A DNA stretch of 64,000 nt from Dysgonomonas sp. 521 (lineage in GTDB: Bacteria > Bacteroidota > Bacteroidia > Bacteroidales > Dysgonomonadaceae). How positions within the stretch are numbered: the stretch's first letter is position 1; every line of letters starts with the position of its first letter. Positions 42,913-52,974 of this stretch are shown here, piece after piece. A program made the position numbers and the translations under genes. Below the pieces are notes generated by a model, which was not told the origin of the DNA, did not search any database, and was given only the letters and a program-made list of their open reading frames with translations. The DNA lies in NCBI RefSeq assembly GCF_010501055.1, contig NZ_QVMO01000003.1, forward strand, positions 47,926-111,925, written 5' to 3'.

Positions 42913-44742
42913 TTATTCCGAACCAGTATCGTCCGTTTCCGCATCATCCGTTCCGCTAGTTTCCCATCCCGGATTTTGTCCAAGGTTAGGAGCCCGCTTC
43001 ACTTCGTCGGCAGGAATAGGGAAATGATAATTCTTCGGATTGTTAAACACCCTCGAATTTACTGTTTCCGCCAAGCCAAATGTATACACCGGAGCACTTT
43101 CCGTACCGGTAATATGTACGCCATACAGGTTTAATAATTGGTTGTAATATGGTTTTGATTTCTCATTGGCAAGAGTTACACCTTCAAACAGTTTCCAGCG
43201 ACGTGAGTCTACAAAGCGATGGTCTTCGAAACCGAGTTCGATACGGCGCTCGTTGCGGATACGTTCGCGAAGCTGATCCTGAGTCATACCGGAGTAAGCA
43301 GGCATCCCCGCACGCGCACGCAACTCATTCACATACTGGCGGGCATTGTCAGCGCCTTCCGCTTCATTAACAGCTTCCGCCGCGTTCAACAAGATTTCTC
43401 CATAACGGAATATAATCCATGAATGAGGGAAAGTCGCAGGTTCTTTACACGAAATATTATTTACATATTTCTTCAGGTAATAACCGGTGTACGTACCACC
43501 CATAGATGAAGAATAATCAATACCCTTGTCGGTCTCGGATGTATAGCGCATATCTATAGCCCGTTGTTCTTCCTTGTCGGCGCGCCCCCACACCATTCCC
43601 TGATAAAAGATGGTCTGTGCCAGACGCGGGTCGCGGTCTTTATACGGATTGGAAGCATCGTATCCTGAACCTGCTTCATCTATACGCTTACCATTCTTCA
43701 TCTCATAAGCATCTACGAAATTCTGGGTAGGATTGGTACGCCCGGCAGCGGAGAAGCTACCTGTAAAGCCTACAGGCATGAATACATGTTCTATCTGATT
43801 GGTATTCCATACCGAACGCGCTAAAATAAGTTCGTTATTATAGACCGGATTCGCAGTAAAGCATTCATAATAGTCGTTAGCCGTATTGCCTGTACTATAC
43901 AGTTTGTAAGGGCTGCTTTGCTGTTGATTTCTCGAAATAAAATCTTTAGCCGCCTGTGCCGCGCTGGCCCACAACGCTTTGTCGCCCGAAGAATTGTACA
44001 GAGGCGATGCGCGGTACAACAATGCTCTCGACTTCAGGGCATAAGCTACGGCTCCGTTTACACGTCCCCAGTTACTTGTTTCGTTGGAGTAACGGAAAGG
44101 CAGAACATCTTTTACCTTGTCACACTCGGCAGCCACCCATGCCAGTACTTCAGCGGCCTTAGTACGCGGCTGATTCATTGCCGCAGGATCTGAAAGATCG
44201 AAAACGACAGGAACGCCATTTTCGTCATCGCCAATAAGCGGAGCATCGCCAAACCAACATACGAGATCGAAATGGAAAAGCGCACGCAACAGCCGTGCCT
44301 CAGCACAATAGCGGTCGTAGAGCTTATTATCATCCCCATCCCTTTCATAATTGCCAACAACTGACACTTTCGCGTTTTTCAGAAATTGGTTACACTTACG
44401 GATACCATAGGTATTTGTATTCCAGAATCCTAACAATGGATGGTTAGCCGCAGTATAGCCATCACTACCAATCTTGGTATAATAATGCAACCCCCATGAA
44501 GTAACGGCATTATCAGTCATACAGTCGCGTGAGGCTCCTGTAAACTGGGTGTCGCCCAAAGGAGCAAATCCATCCGGTAAGTTGGTATATATATTCGCCA
44601 AAAAACCGCGGGTAAGAGCTTCGTTCCCGAAAGTCTTTTCTTCGGATAATGAAGAGTCGAACTCCTTATCCAGATAATCGCTGCAGGCGAATCCTCCCAG
44701 AAGGAGAATCGCTGCTGCAATATATATTGATATTTTTTTCAT
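42913..44742 (-). CDS. SusD-like outer-membrane lipoprotein (second pair)
   Basis: 609 residues. Signal MKKISIYIAAAILLLGGFAC with lipobox Cys at residue 20, then SDYLDKEFDSSLSEEKTF, the usual SusD opening. Helical TPR-like scaffold with conserved SusD segments: RLLRALFHFDLVCWFGDAPLI, SWIIFRYGEILLNAAEAVNEAEG and RERIRNERRIELGFEDHRFVDSRRW. SusD proteins form the lid over SusC and bind the oligosaccharide at the cell surface. It partners the SusC gene 20 bases upstream. A Glu/Asp/Thr-rich tail ends the protein. Confidence 0.95.
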   Translation of the reverse strand: MKKISIYIAAAILLLGGFACSDYLDKEFDSSLSEEKTFGNEALTRGFLANIYTNLPDGFAPLGDTQFTGASRDCMTDNAVTSWGLHYYTKIGSDGYTAANHPLLGFWNTNTYGIRKCNQFLKNAKVSVVGNYERDGDDNKLYDRYCAEARLLRALFHFDLVCWFGDAPLIGDDENGVPVVFDLSDPAAMNQPRTKAAEVLAWVAAECDKVKDVLPFRYSNETSNWGRVNGAVAYALKSRALLYRASPLYNSSGDKALWASAAQAAKDFISRNQQQSSPYKLYSTGNTANDYYECFTANPVYNNELILARSVWNTNQIEHVFMPVGFTGSFSAAGRTNPTQNFVDAYEMKNGKRIDEAGSGYDASNPYKDRDPRLAQTIFYQGMVWGRADKEEQRAIDMRYTSETDKGIDYSSSMGGTYTGYYLKKYVNNISCKEPATFPHSWIIFRYGEILLNAAEAVNEAEGADNARQYVNELRARAGMPAYSGMTQDQLRERIRNERRIELGFEDHRFVDSRRWKLFEGVTLANEKSKPYYNQLLNLYGVHITGTESAPVYTFGLAETVNSRVFNNPKNYHFPIPADEVKRAPNLGQNPGWETSGTDDAETDDTGSE

Positions 44743-44762
44743 ACTTGTTATTGTTTTTCAGG

Positions 44763-47700
44763 TTAAAATTCAATATTTACACCCACTGAAAACGATTTGG
44801 TCTTAGGATACGCCCAAATGTAGTTTGTAGGGTTTTCAGGATCGAACCCTTTAGGCAGATGGCTCCATGTATGCAAATTGTATCCGCTGAAGTATACACG
44901 GCACTTGGTCATGCTCAATTTGGATATCAACTTCAACGGAAGTGAATAACCTATTTCTACATTACGCAGCGACAGGAAATCTCCGTTTACTACCCATATA
45001 TCAGATTCATTGTACGGATAGTTGCGGTCTATGTCACTAAATGAAGTAGACAGGCGAGGATATTTCGCATTTATGTTTCGCGGATCGGTAGGATCGTCAG
45101 TGTAATAACCCCATGTATTGGTTACTGCATGCGTACTTGTTCCGCCCCAGCCAAAGCCGTAGTCCATATTCTCACGGGTAGGCACACTTCTGTTCAGGTA
45201 AGCCGTCAGTATAACACGGGCATCGATACCTTTCCACGAAACGCCTAAACGTACACTAGGTATCAGTTCGGGAACAGCTATGCCATATCTGTCGGCAGCC
45301 GCATCCAGTGCCGTAGCCGCATATCCTGTGGCTACCTTATCATAATCATTGATGATACGGTCGCCATTGGTATCCTGAAATATTGCATTACCCAACTTAT
45401 ACTGTCCGGCAGCGCTATATGGATATTTCCACGGATTATCTATCGCATCCTGATGGCTTGTAGGAATCCTGGACTCATCGCTTGCCCATTCTTTAAATCT
45501 CAAAAGGAATGACTGGTCGATACGTTGTCCGGTGCGCGCCTGATAATCATAGTCTGGGGGTAGTTCATCCATTTCGGTAATCTTATTGGTGTTGTAAGTC
45601 AACATACCATCGATGAAATATTCAAAGTTTCCAACCTTATTCTGGTGCCCGAGTGTAATTTCAGTACCTTTTGTTTCTACTTTCCCGTATGAGTCCCGTG
45701 GAGCTGCAATACCAAACATGGTAGGAATGGTAGAGCGGTTTACCAATATATTAGAACGCCATTCTTTAAAGACATCTACCGAACCATAGATTTTCTTGTT
45801 CCATATATCAAAGTCAACCCCCAAGTTGAGCATATCTGACAGCTCCCATTTTATATTGCTGTTTCCGGCAGTAGACTCATAGGCTCCCGAGACAACCGAT
45901 TGCGATGTACCGAAATTGTATCCTCCTCCTTCAGCAAAGCTGCTCTGGTATGGATACCGGCTTCCACCGATCACCGCCTGACCTGCCCGGCCGTAAGACG
46001 CGCGGAGTTTCAGTAATTTTACCGGAGAATCTTTCAGCCACGATTCTTCAGACATTACCCAACCCGCCGAAACTCCGGGGAATGTACCATAACGCTCGCC
46101 TTCGGCAAAGTTGTCGCTACCCATGTGCGAAATATTACCGGAAAGGATATATCGGTTATCATAGATATATGACGCCATACCATTGAAGGACAGGTAACGG
46201 TTCGATGAGTTCTGCCCGCGAACTACATTCTGGTACGAGCGGATAAAGGCCTGCGCATTTACGGCATGTTTACCGAAAGTGCGGCTATATTCAAGACCTC
46301 CGTTCATATTGATATTGTAATAATAATCGCGCGGCGAAGTCGTAGCATTCGGCAATGCCATATAGGTACGCATACGCTGATATGTATAGTCCGATACATC
46401 GTTTACGTTGTCCATGAAATTATAGTAATATACATTGACGTCGGCCACCTGTGTTTTCTGGAATGTTTCATACGAGTCGAAGCTGAATGTCATTTTAGCT
46501 TTCAATCCCGGAACCAAACTGCCCAAATCTCCGGTAGCAGTAATAGTGGAATACAAGTTACGACGTCGATTTTGAGTAATACCGCGTCCGGCTATCTGAG
46601 CCGCGCCGTTCTTGCTGTCACTACTGGTTGGCATGAAAAATTCTCCGTTAGGTGTGAATACCGGATAAATCGGTAAGTTTTCGCCTGCTCCCCATGTGAA
46701 TATATTCCACATATCGATACCCGGCTGGGTGATATTGTCGATACGTCCACCCAAATCCAGTGATACATTCAGAAACTTGTTTACATCTATATCCACATTA
46801 GAACGCAGGTTGAAACGGTTCAGCTTCATCTGTGTGCTGTATCCTTCATCGTTCCACTCTGTCCACTTAGAATCGAAAAGACCTTCCTGACGGAGATAAG
46901 AAAATGAAACAAAGTATCTGGCACGGTCATTGCCGCCACTTACCGAAAAGTTGGTACGCATCTGCGGAGCTAAATCGCGCAACATAACATCATGCCAGTT
47001 GGTGTTGAAATATTTATACTTTGCCATTCCTTCCAGTGTCTCCCCATTGGATACCCTGCGGTAATATTCCAAATCGGTAGCCGAGAATTCAGGGGAGCGT
47101 CCATCCAGATAAGCCGCCTGGTTACGGGTCAAGGCATAGTTGTATGAGTTTTGAGACTCCGGAATGCCGGCAGATGTCTGATAGCCAAACTCCTGAGTAA
47201 AGCTGATTTTTGTTTTTCCGGCTTTACCGCGCTTTGTAGTAACCAAGATAGCCCCATTGGCACCACGCATACCATATATGGCTGTAGCCGCAGCGTCTTT
47301 CACTATGGTGATAGATTCTATCGGATAAGCATCGAGGAATGAGAGGTCGCGTTCCACGTTATCTACAATAACAAGCGGGCTGCGCGCATTCAGGGAGTAA
47401 TTCATCGTTCTAGGTCCACGGATATACATGTATGTCTCACTCCATCCCGGTTCCGACTGGGCCTCATAGGTTTGCACCCCGGTCACAGTGGAAGTAAAAG
47501 CATTCTGTAATACAGTTATCGGATGTTTTTCAAGTTCTTCTCCCGTAACTACCGAAGTAGACGCGGTTACAAACTTTTTCGGCAACTGAGTGAACGGCAG
47601 CGGCGCCATTGCAGCATACGGGTCATTATCCGCCGACAATACGATTTTAAAATCCTGATCGAAATCGGCAGGTATCGTCTCCGATTTATAACCTATACAG

Positions 47701-47948
47701 GCTGCATATATATCGTCAGTGCTTATTACATTCTTCAACGTGAAGTTACCCTCATTATCTGTGATAACGATACGGCTCTCTTCTACCACGTTAACAATAG
47801 CCCCGACTATAGGTTTACCCTCTGAATCGACAACGCGTCCCTGCAACGTTCTTCCATCTTGCGCCCATGCAGTACCAGTCAGTATCAGGGCTGCTACCAG
47901 CAGGAAGTGTTTAAATCCTGCCCCTATATTTTTACGTTTTATTTTCAT
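44763..47948 (-). CDS. SusC-like TonB-dependent transporter (second pair)
   Basis: 1061 residues. Signal peptide ends at WAQ, residue 30. A carboxypeptidase-regulatory-like domain (residues 34-105: LQGRVVDSEGKPIVGAIVNV) is followed by the plug (about 120-240, with IVKDAAATAIYGMRGANGAILVTTKRG) and a 22-strand barrel ending SFSVGVNIEF. The usual EVVVVGYG TonB-box region is absent; the link reads PLPFTQLPKKFVTASTSVVTG. Imports oligosaccharides through the outer membrane together with the SusD encoded 20 bases downstream. It has only moderate similarity to the first SusC of the locus, so it is not a recent copy. Confidence 0.95.
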   Translation of the reverse strand: MKIKRKNIGAGFKHFLLVAALILTGTAWAQDGRTLQGRVVDSEGKPIVGAIVNVVEESRIVITDNEGNFTLKNVISTDDIYAACIGYKSETIPADFDQDFKIVLSADNDPYAAMAPLPFTQLPKKFVTASTSVVTGEELEKHPITVLQNAFTSTVTGVQTYEAQSEPGWSETYMYIRGPRTMNYSLNARSPLVIVDNVERDLSFLDAYPIESITIVKDAAATAIYGMRGANGAILVTTKRGKAGKTKISFTQEFGYQTSAGIPESQNSYNYALTRNQAAYLDGRSPEFSATDLEYYRRVSNGETLEGMAKYKYFNTNWHDVMLRDLAPQMRTNFSVSGGNDRARYFVSFSYLRQEGLFDSKWTEWNDEGYSTQMKLNRFNLRSNVDIDVNKFLNVSLDLGGRIDNITQPGIDMWNIFTWGAGENLPIYPVFTPNGEFFMPTSSDSKNGAAQIAGRGITQNRRRNLYSTITATGDLGSLVPGLKAKMTFSFDSYETFQKTQVADVNVYYYNFMDNVNDVSDYTYQRMRTYMALPNATTSPRDYYYNINMNGGLEYSRTFGKHAVNAQAFIRSYQNVVRGQNSSNRYLSFNGMASYIYDNRYILSGNISHMGSDNFAEGERYGTFPGVSAGWVMSEESWLKDSPVKLLKLRASYGRAGQAVIGGSRYPYQSSFAEGGGYNFGTSQSVVSGAYESTAGNSNIKWELSDMLNLGVDFDIWNKKIYGSVDVFKEWRSNILVNRSTIPTMFGIAAPRDSYGKVETKGTEITLGHQNKVGNFEYFIDGMLTYNTNKITEMDELPPDYDYQARTGQRIDQSFLLRFKEWASDESRIPTSHQDAIDNPWKYPYSAAGQYKLGNAIFQDTNGDRIINDYDKVATGYAATALDAAADRYGIAVPELIPSVRLGVSWKGIDARVILTAYLNRSVPTRENMDYGFGWGGTSTHAVTNTWGYYTDDPTDPRNINAKYPRLSTSFSDIDRNYPYNESDIWVVNGDFLSLRNVEIGYSLPLKLISKLSMTKCRVYFSGYNLHTWSHLPKGFDPENPTNYIWAYPKTKSFSVGVNIEF

Positions 47949-47963
47949 AATGCGTTCAATGAT

Positions 47964-49721
47964 TTATTCCCAACCCGGGTTATTTTCTATGTTTGTTTTC
48001 CATACTTCAGTTTCAGGGATAGGATAGAGATACATCTTTGTATCGAACACCCTGTTCTGTACCACCTTGCGGGTATAGGTAAGTTGATTACCGTCTCTAG
48101 CTATATCCATCCCGTATATTGGCCGTGCCAATGCTTCTACAGCCACATTCCAGCGCCGTACGTCCCAGGCGCGATGGTCTTCGAAGGCCAGTTCGATAGT
48201 ACGTTCCTTGCGGATAAAGTTGCGTAATGCCTCTTTATTCTGTAAGTCGGCACGGTCGGCCAGCTTAGCTGTCATCCCTACACGGTCGCGTATTTGCTGC
48301 AATGCGTCGAACACCTCAGGGCCGGGGCCATTCGCTTCATTCATTGCTTCGGCATAGTTCAGCAGTATTTCAGCATAACGGATGAATATCCAGTTGCGAT
48401 AGCTGCTACCTGTATGATTGTTGTTCAGGACTTGCTCGGGCATATATTTGCGCATATAATAGCCTGTAGGCGTAGCGTTTGCGTTACCTACCGGGTTGTC
48501 CCTTTGTCCCTTTATCACATTGATAACCCCATTGCCCCAGCTAGACCCGTTGAAGAGGACAGACGCCGCCAAACGAGGGTCACGGTTGCTATACGGATCG
48601 CTGTCGCTATATCCGCTGGCAGAATTGATAGCAGGAACAGCAGTGCCATTATACACAGGCGCGCCCGTTTTGTCGTATGTAGTAAATGGAGATAAGCCAT
48701 TGGCCATATCGTACATATCCACCAGATTCTGTGACGGGCAGCAACCGCCCATACCTCCTTCGCCTACCGGAGTATCATAATAAACTGTAGACCATGATAT
48801 TTTAAGGTCATTGCGCCAGAAGATTACTTCGTTGTTGCTTTCATCGTGCGCATTTTTCAGAATAGCGTTTGCATAACATGCTTTCGGGTCTGCGTCTCCT
48901 ACATAAAGGCCATACCCGCTCCCATAATCAGCGATGAAGCTACCCGCAGCATCGGCCGCAGCCTGCCATGTAATACCCGACTGGGCGCTAAAACGGTCAC
49001 TTGCCATATATAGTTTGATGCGTGAAGCCAAGGCTCTTGCCATCGCTTTGCAAATACGTCCTTTCTGGTCTATAGCAAGCGGATTATCCATCAGATTAGG
49101 CTCACATTCGGCAAGTTCCTGCAACACCCAGTCTATATATGTTTTCAGGTCGGGGCGCGTAGTATATCCGCTCAACAGGTCTCCATCCGGATCGAGAACT
49201 TCTTTTACCAATGGAACAGTACCATATCGCAGGAACATTTCCCAATAGAAGAAAGCCCTCATAAAACGTGATTCTGCCATGTAGTTTGCTTTATCAATGG
49301 CGAACTGCTCGTTAGAAAGGTCAGTCGCTTTAGGCACATCTTCGATACGTTCGAGAAGCATGTTACACTTGCGTATCCCTCTGTAATAATGTTCCCATGT
49401 GCCGGTTAGCTCGTTGGAAGCGGAAGTCGCGTAATAGTTACCAATATTGAAACTGGTGCGCGTACCGTAGGCAAAACTCGTATGAGCCAGATCGGTAGCG
49501 GCATCCATCCATGTATAGTTTACACGTCCGGCTCCGTTCCGTAAAAAGTTATATGTATCGTAGTGGAATGCCTTGAGGGTAGTCCAATCACTGAATACCT
49601 CTTCTTCGGTAAGTTCATTGCTCGGATCTTTTTCGAGAAAGTCGCCAAATGCATCCTCACACGATGTTACTGCCGTTCCCATCAATATAAGAACTAAAGC
49701 ATATATTATTGTCTTTTTCAT
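47964..49721 (-). CDS. SusD-like outer-membrane lipoprotein (first pair)
   Basis: 585 residues. Signal MKKTIIYALVLILMGTAVTSC with lipobox Cys at residue 21, then EDAFGDFLEKDPSNELTEEEVFSDW. Conserved SusD blocks: RFMRAFFYWEMFLRYGTVPLVKEVL, WIFIRYAEILLNYAEAMNEANG, RNFIRKERTIELAFEDHRAWDVRRW and IPETEVWKTNIENNPGWE at the C-terminus. Surface glycan-binding partner of the SusC encoded 10 bases upstream. It lies 15 bases before the second SusC gene, so the four genes are one transcript. Confidence 0.96.
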   Translation of the reverse strand: MKKTIIYALVLILMGTAVTSCEDAFGDFLEKDPSNELTEEEVFSDWTTLKAFHYDTYNFLRNGAGRVNYTWMDAATDLAHTSFAYGTRTSFNIGNYYATSASNELTGTWEHYYRGIRKCNMLLERIEDVPKATDLSNEQFAIDKANYMAESRFMRAFFYWEMFLRYGTVPLVKEVLDPDGDLLSGYTTRPDLKTYIDWVLQELAECEPNLMDNPLAIDQKGRICKAMARALASRIKLYMASDRFSAQSGITWQAAADAAGSFIADYGSGYGLYVGDADPKACYANAILKNAHDESNNEVIFWRNDLKISWSTVYYDTPVGEGGMGGCCPSQNLVDMYDMANGLSPFTTYDKTGAPVYNGTAVPAINSASGYSDSDPYSNRDPRLAASVLFNGSSWGNGVINVIKGQRDNPVGNANATPTGYYMRKYMPEQVLNNNHTGSSYRNWIFIRYAEILLNYAEAMNEANGPGPEVFDALQQIRDRVGMTAKLADRADLQNKEALRNFIRKERTIELAFEDHRAWDVRRWNVAVEALARPIYGMDIARDGNQLTYTRKVVQNRVFDTKMYLYPIPETEVWKTNIENNPGWE

Positions 49722-49731
49722 ATTTTATCTA

Positions 49732-52700
49732 TTAGAATTTGACGTTTACACCAAAGTTTACAGTTTTCATGATCGGATAGCGGTTCGAACCCTGGCTTTC
49801 AGGGTCGGTAAGACCATCCAGCTTGTCCCAGGTAACGAGGTTGTTCGCGTTGATATACAAGCGGCACTCATTCATGTAAAACTTCTTGATAAACTGAAGA
49901 GGAAGAGAGTAACTCAATTCGATATTCTTCAAACGGATGAACTTTCCGTTTTTGAGGAAGAATGAGTTAGCACGCTGATTGTGGTCGCCATTGCTATCGT
50001 AGTGAAGCAACGGATAGGTTGCCGTACGCAGGTTCTGATCTTCGGAAAGAGCCGGATCCCAGCGTCCAAGATGGTGTTCTTTTACTTTACCGCCATTTAC
50101 AAAGGCGAATTGTGCTTCCGCATCATAATAACGGGATACATGATCTACCCCCTGAAACATCACACTAAGGCCAATACCCTTGTATTCAAGGCCTAAAGAA
50201 AGTGAATACGTGTTTTCAGGAATATTGCTATATCCGATGAAAGTCATATCCCTGTCGTCAATAAAGCCATCTCCATTCATATCCTTGTATTTCAGGTCAC
50301 CCACCTGCACATTTCCATAAGTTGAAACCGGGAAATTAGGGTCAGCCAGATCGGCGGAGGTAACAAAGCCATCACTTATCAGCCCGAAGTATTGTTCGAT
50401 CGGATGCCCTTCCTGTTTACGGTATGCAGGTGTTCCGTCCGGTTCGTCGCGGCTGATGATTTCGTTACGCGCATGGGAGAAATTGAATCCGACATTATAG
50501 AACAGGTCTTTCCCTATTTTGTGATTATGCTTCAATTCTATTTCATAACCCGCATTCTTAGTCTTACCCAGATTTCCGGCAGCCATATTTACCCCTACCC
50601 ATTGCGGACGGGTAAGATATTGCGTAAGGATGTCTTTGCGGCTTTCGTGGAAAATATCGACATTACCGCTCAGTAATCCGTTCCATAGACCAAATTCAAG
50701 ACCTAGATTGTATTTTTTTGCACGTTCCCATGTCACAGCATAGTTCGGATACTGGCTTTCGTATATACCTGTATTGCCCGTGGTACCAAAATAATAGTCG
50801 TTGCTAACCTGTGTCCATACAGCCTGATATAAGAAACGTTGTTGTATATTATTTACCTTGTAGATATCATTACCCACTTCCCCGTACGATCCACGTATCT
50901 TAAGGTTGGTCAGCCAATCCTGCGTCTTTTCCATAAACTTCTCGTTGGTAACACGCCATCCGAGAGAGAAGGCAGGGAAAAATCCGAAACGGTTACCTTT
51001 CTTAAAGTTTTCCGAACCATTGTATCCGATATTTACCTCAGCGAGATAACGGTCGTCATATCCATAAGTTCCACGGGCGGCAATACCCTGATAACGTTTT
51101 GCCAGATCGGCCTGATAACGGTAATCATTCTGGCTATAGATCAGCATACCTGTAACATCGTGCTTACCGAACTTGCGGGCATAATTTAACTGAGCCTCCA
51201 TATAGAGTTTATACGTAGTAGTTTGGTTATCACCCGCATAAGCTAATTCAGTATCAGTATTAAATTTATTATAAGCATCTATAGACTGATAATTGTTACG
51301 GTCATTCAATTCGTAAGTAGCAAAACCGGATCTGAATAATCGCATGTAATACGCATCGTAGTCAAACGAGACCATCGCTCTGGCCGAAAGGCCTTTAGTC
51401 AACCAGTCCATTTTGTAGTTAGCGATAAAGTTGGTTTCGTTTATTGTATTAGTCGCACGGTAGAAACCACCTTTGGCTAGCCGTCCTACAATATTGTTCT
51501 GATACTGTGAGCTACCTCCATAAAGCGTTTGACGCTCTTCGCCCTCTCCTACACTGTACGAGGTAGGGAATATCCATCCCGGAGTATGGTTGAGTTCGTA
51601 ATACACTTCGCTGAAAGCCCCGTCACGCCTTTCATCTGTGTTAGGCCCGTTACGCTCTTCGAAACGTGTACCGAAATTAACCGACAGTGTCAGATCTCGT
51701 GTCATGATAAAGTCCAGATTGGCACGGAACGCGTAACGGTTGTAACTCGAATTCGATTTGTTTCCGTACTGGTCTAGGCTAAAGTTGCGGAACAGTCCAT
51801 CCTGATGATAATATTCTGCCGAAGCAAAATAGTTCAGACGTTTGGTACCTCCCTGTATATTTACGTTGTATCGCTGCGCGGGAGCTGTATTTTTCAATAC
51901 TGTATCGTACCAGTCAACATTCGGATACAACATTGCATCGAGTCCGCTCAACTGTCCGGCAGACGATTTCCTGTACATCTCCAGATCAGCGGCCGAGTAC
52001 TGCGAAGCGAGCCCGTCATTGGCCAAAGCTTCTTCGAGTAATGAAACCGAGTTGTAGGAATTCAGGTATGTATTTTTCCTTGTAGGCGACTGGTACTGCC
52101 AGTTAGCAGTCAGGCTCACCACAGGCTTTTGTTCCATCCGGCCACGTTTTGTAGTAATCAATATAACACCGTTGGCTCCACGCACACCATACACCGCAGT
52201 AGCAGAAGCATCTTTCAGGGTATTGATACTTTCGATATCATCGGGGGCAATCTGCGAAAAAGCACGTTCAACCCCGTCTACCATAATCAGTGGCTGGTTA
52301 TCTCCGGCAAAAGAAGCCCTACCACGAATAAATATCTGCACATCGTCAGCACCCGGAGCACCGGATGTCTGAGAAGTAATAACTCCCGGAATTTTTCCGG
52401 CTATAGCCTGAGAAATATTAGCGGCAGGCGATTTCAATAACTCTTTAGACGAGAGTGTAGAAATGGCACCGATCACACTTTCTTTCTTCTGCTCACCGTA
52501 GCCTACCACAACTACCTCGCCGAGCATTTCCGAGTCTTCTTCGAGAATAACACGGAAGCGGGTTTCGCTACCTACCGGAATTTCCTGCGTCTGGAAACCT
52601 AAATAACGTATTATCAAGACGGCGTTGGCAGGGACAGAGAGCTGGAAGTCTCCGTTCTCATCTGTTATAGTGCCCACTGTAGGAGCATCTTTCACTACTA

Positions 52701-52866
52701 CACTGGCTCCGATAATTTCTTCCCCTTTACTATCTGACACGTGTCCCGAAACCTGCTTGGATTGCGCCCACGCGCTTTGTCCGGCGAATATCAAGGCAAC
52801 CACCAGCAGCAATCGCAGGAGCAAATTGCTCCGCGAGGCTTTTTCTTTTGTTCGTTTATTTTTCAT
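49732..52866 (-). CDS. SusC-like TonB-dependent transporter (first pair)
   Basis: 1044 residues. A basic N-terminus (MKNKRTKEKASRS), then the signal peptide, which ends at WAQ near residue 35. A carboxypeptidase-regulatory-like domain (QVSGHVSDSKGEEIIGASVVVKD, residues 38-110) is followed by the TonB box EVVVVGYGEQKKES near residues 117-130. The plug contains LIMVDGVERAFSQIAPDDIESINTLKDASATAVYGVRGANGVILITTKRG, and a long barrel ends KTVNFGVNVKF. Outer-membrane importer of arabinan oligosaccharides by context. The upstream 108-base gap holds a large hairpin. Confidence 0.97.
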   Translation of the reverse strand: MKNKRTKEKASRSNLLLRLLLVVALIFAGQSAWAQSKQVSGHVSDSKGEEIIGASVVVKDAPTVGTITDENGDFQLSVPANAVLIIRYLGFQTQEIPVGSETRFRVILEEDSEMLGEVVVVGYGEQKKESVIGAISTLSSKELLKSPAANISQAIAGKIPGVITSQTSGAPGADDVQIFIRGRASFAGDNQPLIMVDGVERAFSQIAPDDIESINTLKDASATAVYGVRGANGVILITTKRGRMEQKPVVSLTANWQYQSPTRKNTYLNSYNSVSLLEEALANDGLASQYSAADLEMYRKSSAGQLSGLDAMLYPNVDWYDTVLKNTAPAQRYNVNIQGGTKRLNYFASAEYYHQDGLFRNFSLDQYGNKSNSSYNRYAFRANLDFIMTRDLTLSVNFGTRFEERNGPNTDERRDGAFSEVYYELNHTPGWIFPTSYSVGEGEERQTLYGGSSQYQNNIVGRLAKGGFYRATNTINETNFIANYKMDWLTKGLSARAMVSFDYDAYYMRLFRSGFATYELNDRNNYQSIDAYNKFNTDTELAYAGDNQTTTYKLYMEAQLNYARKFGKHDVTGMLIYSQNDYRYQADLAKRYQGIAARGTYGYDDRYLAEVNIGYNGSENFKKGNRFGFFPAFSLGWRVTNEKFMEKTQDWLTNLKIRGSYGEVGNDIYKVNNIQQRFLYQAVWTQVSNDYYFGTTGNTGIYESQYPNYAVTWERAKKYNLGLEFGLWNGLLSGNVDIFHESRKDILTQYLTRPQWVGVNMAAGNLGKTKNAGYEIELKHNHKIGKDLFYNVGFNFSHARNEIISRDEPDGTPAYRKQEGHPIEQYFGLISDGFVTSADLADPNFPVSTYGNVQVGDLKYKDMNGDGFIDDRDMTFIGYSNIPENTYSLSLGLEYKGIGLSVMFQGVDHVSRYYDAEAQFAFVNGGKVKEHHLGRWDPALSEDQNLRTATYPLLHYDSNGDHNQRANSFFLKNGKFIRLKNIELSYSLPLQFIKKFYMNECRLYINANNLVTWDKLDGLTDPESQGSNRYPIMKTVNFGVNVKF

Positions 52867-52894
52867 ACGATACTAATTTATTTTTTGGACTGTA

Positions 52895-52960
52895 TGAAAC
52901 CCGCATGTCTTTTGTCCCTCATATTTGTCATACATACATCAAAAGACATGCGTTGTTTCA
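52895..52960 (-). promoter_or_regulatory. Large hairpin between the surface-binding-protein gene and susC
   Basis: The arms TGAAACCCGCATGTCTTTTG (52895-52914) and its near-complement at 52940-52960 match over 13 bp perfectly, with 6 more beyond a small internal loop; the loop is 25 bases. It lies 29 bases upstream of the susC ATG. On the transcribed strand the hairpin is followed by TACAGTCCAAAAAA, not a T run, so it is not a standard terminator. RNA processing or a protective 5' end for the susCD messenger is a reasonable inference. Confidence 0.6.
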
Positions 52961-52974
52961 TCAGAAGTGTTTAA

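Noticed and set aside
52895..52960. Hairpin before susC read as an intrinsic terminator
   Set aside because: On the transcribed strand it is followed by an A-rich, not T-rich, sequence, and a terminator here would cut the locus off from its promoter region.
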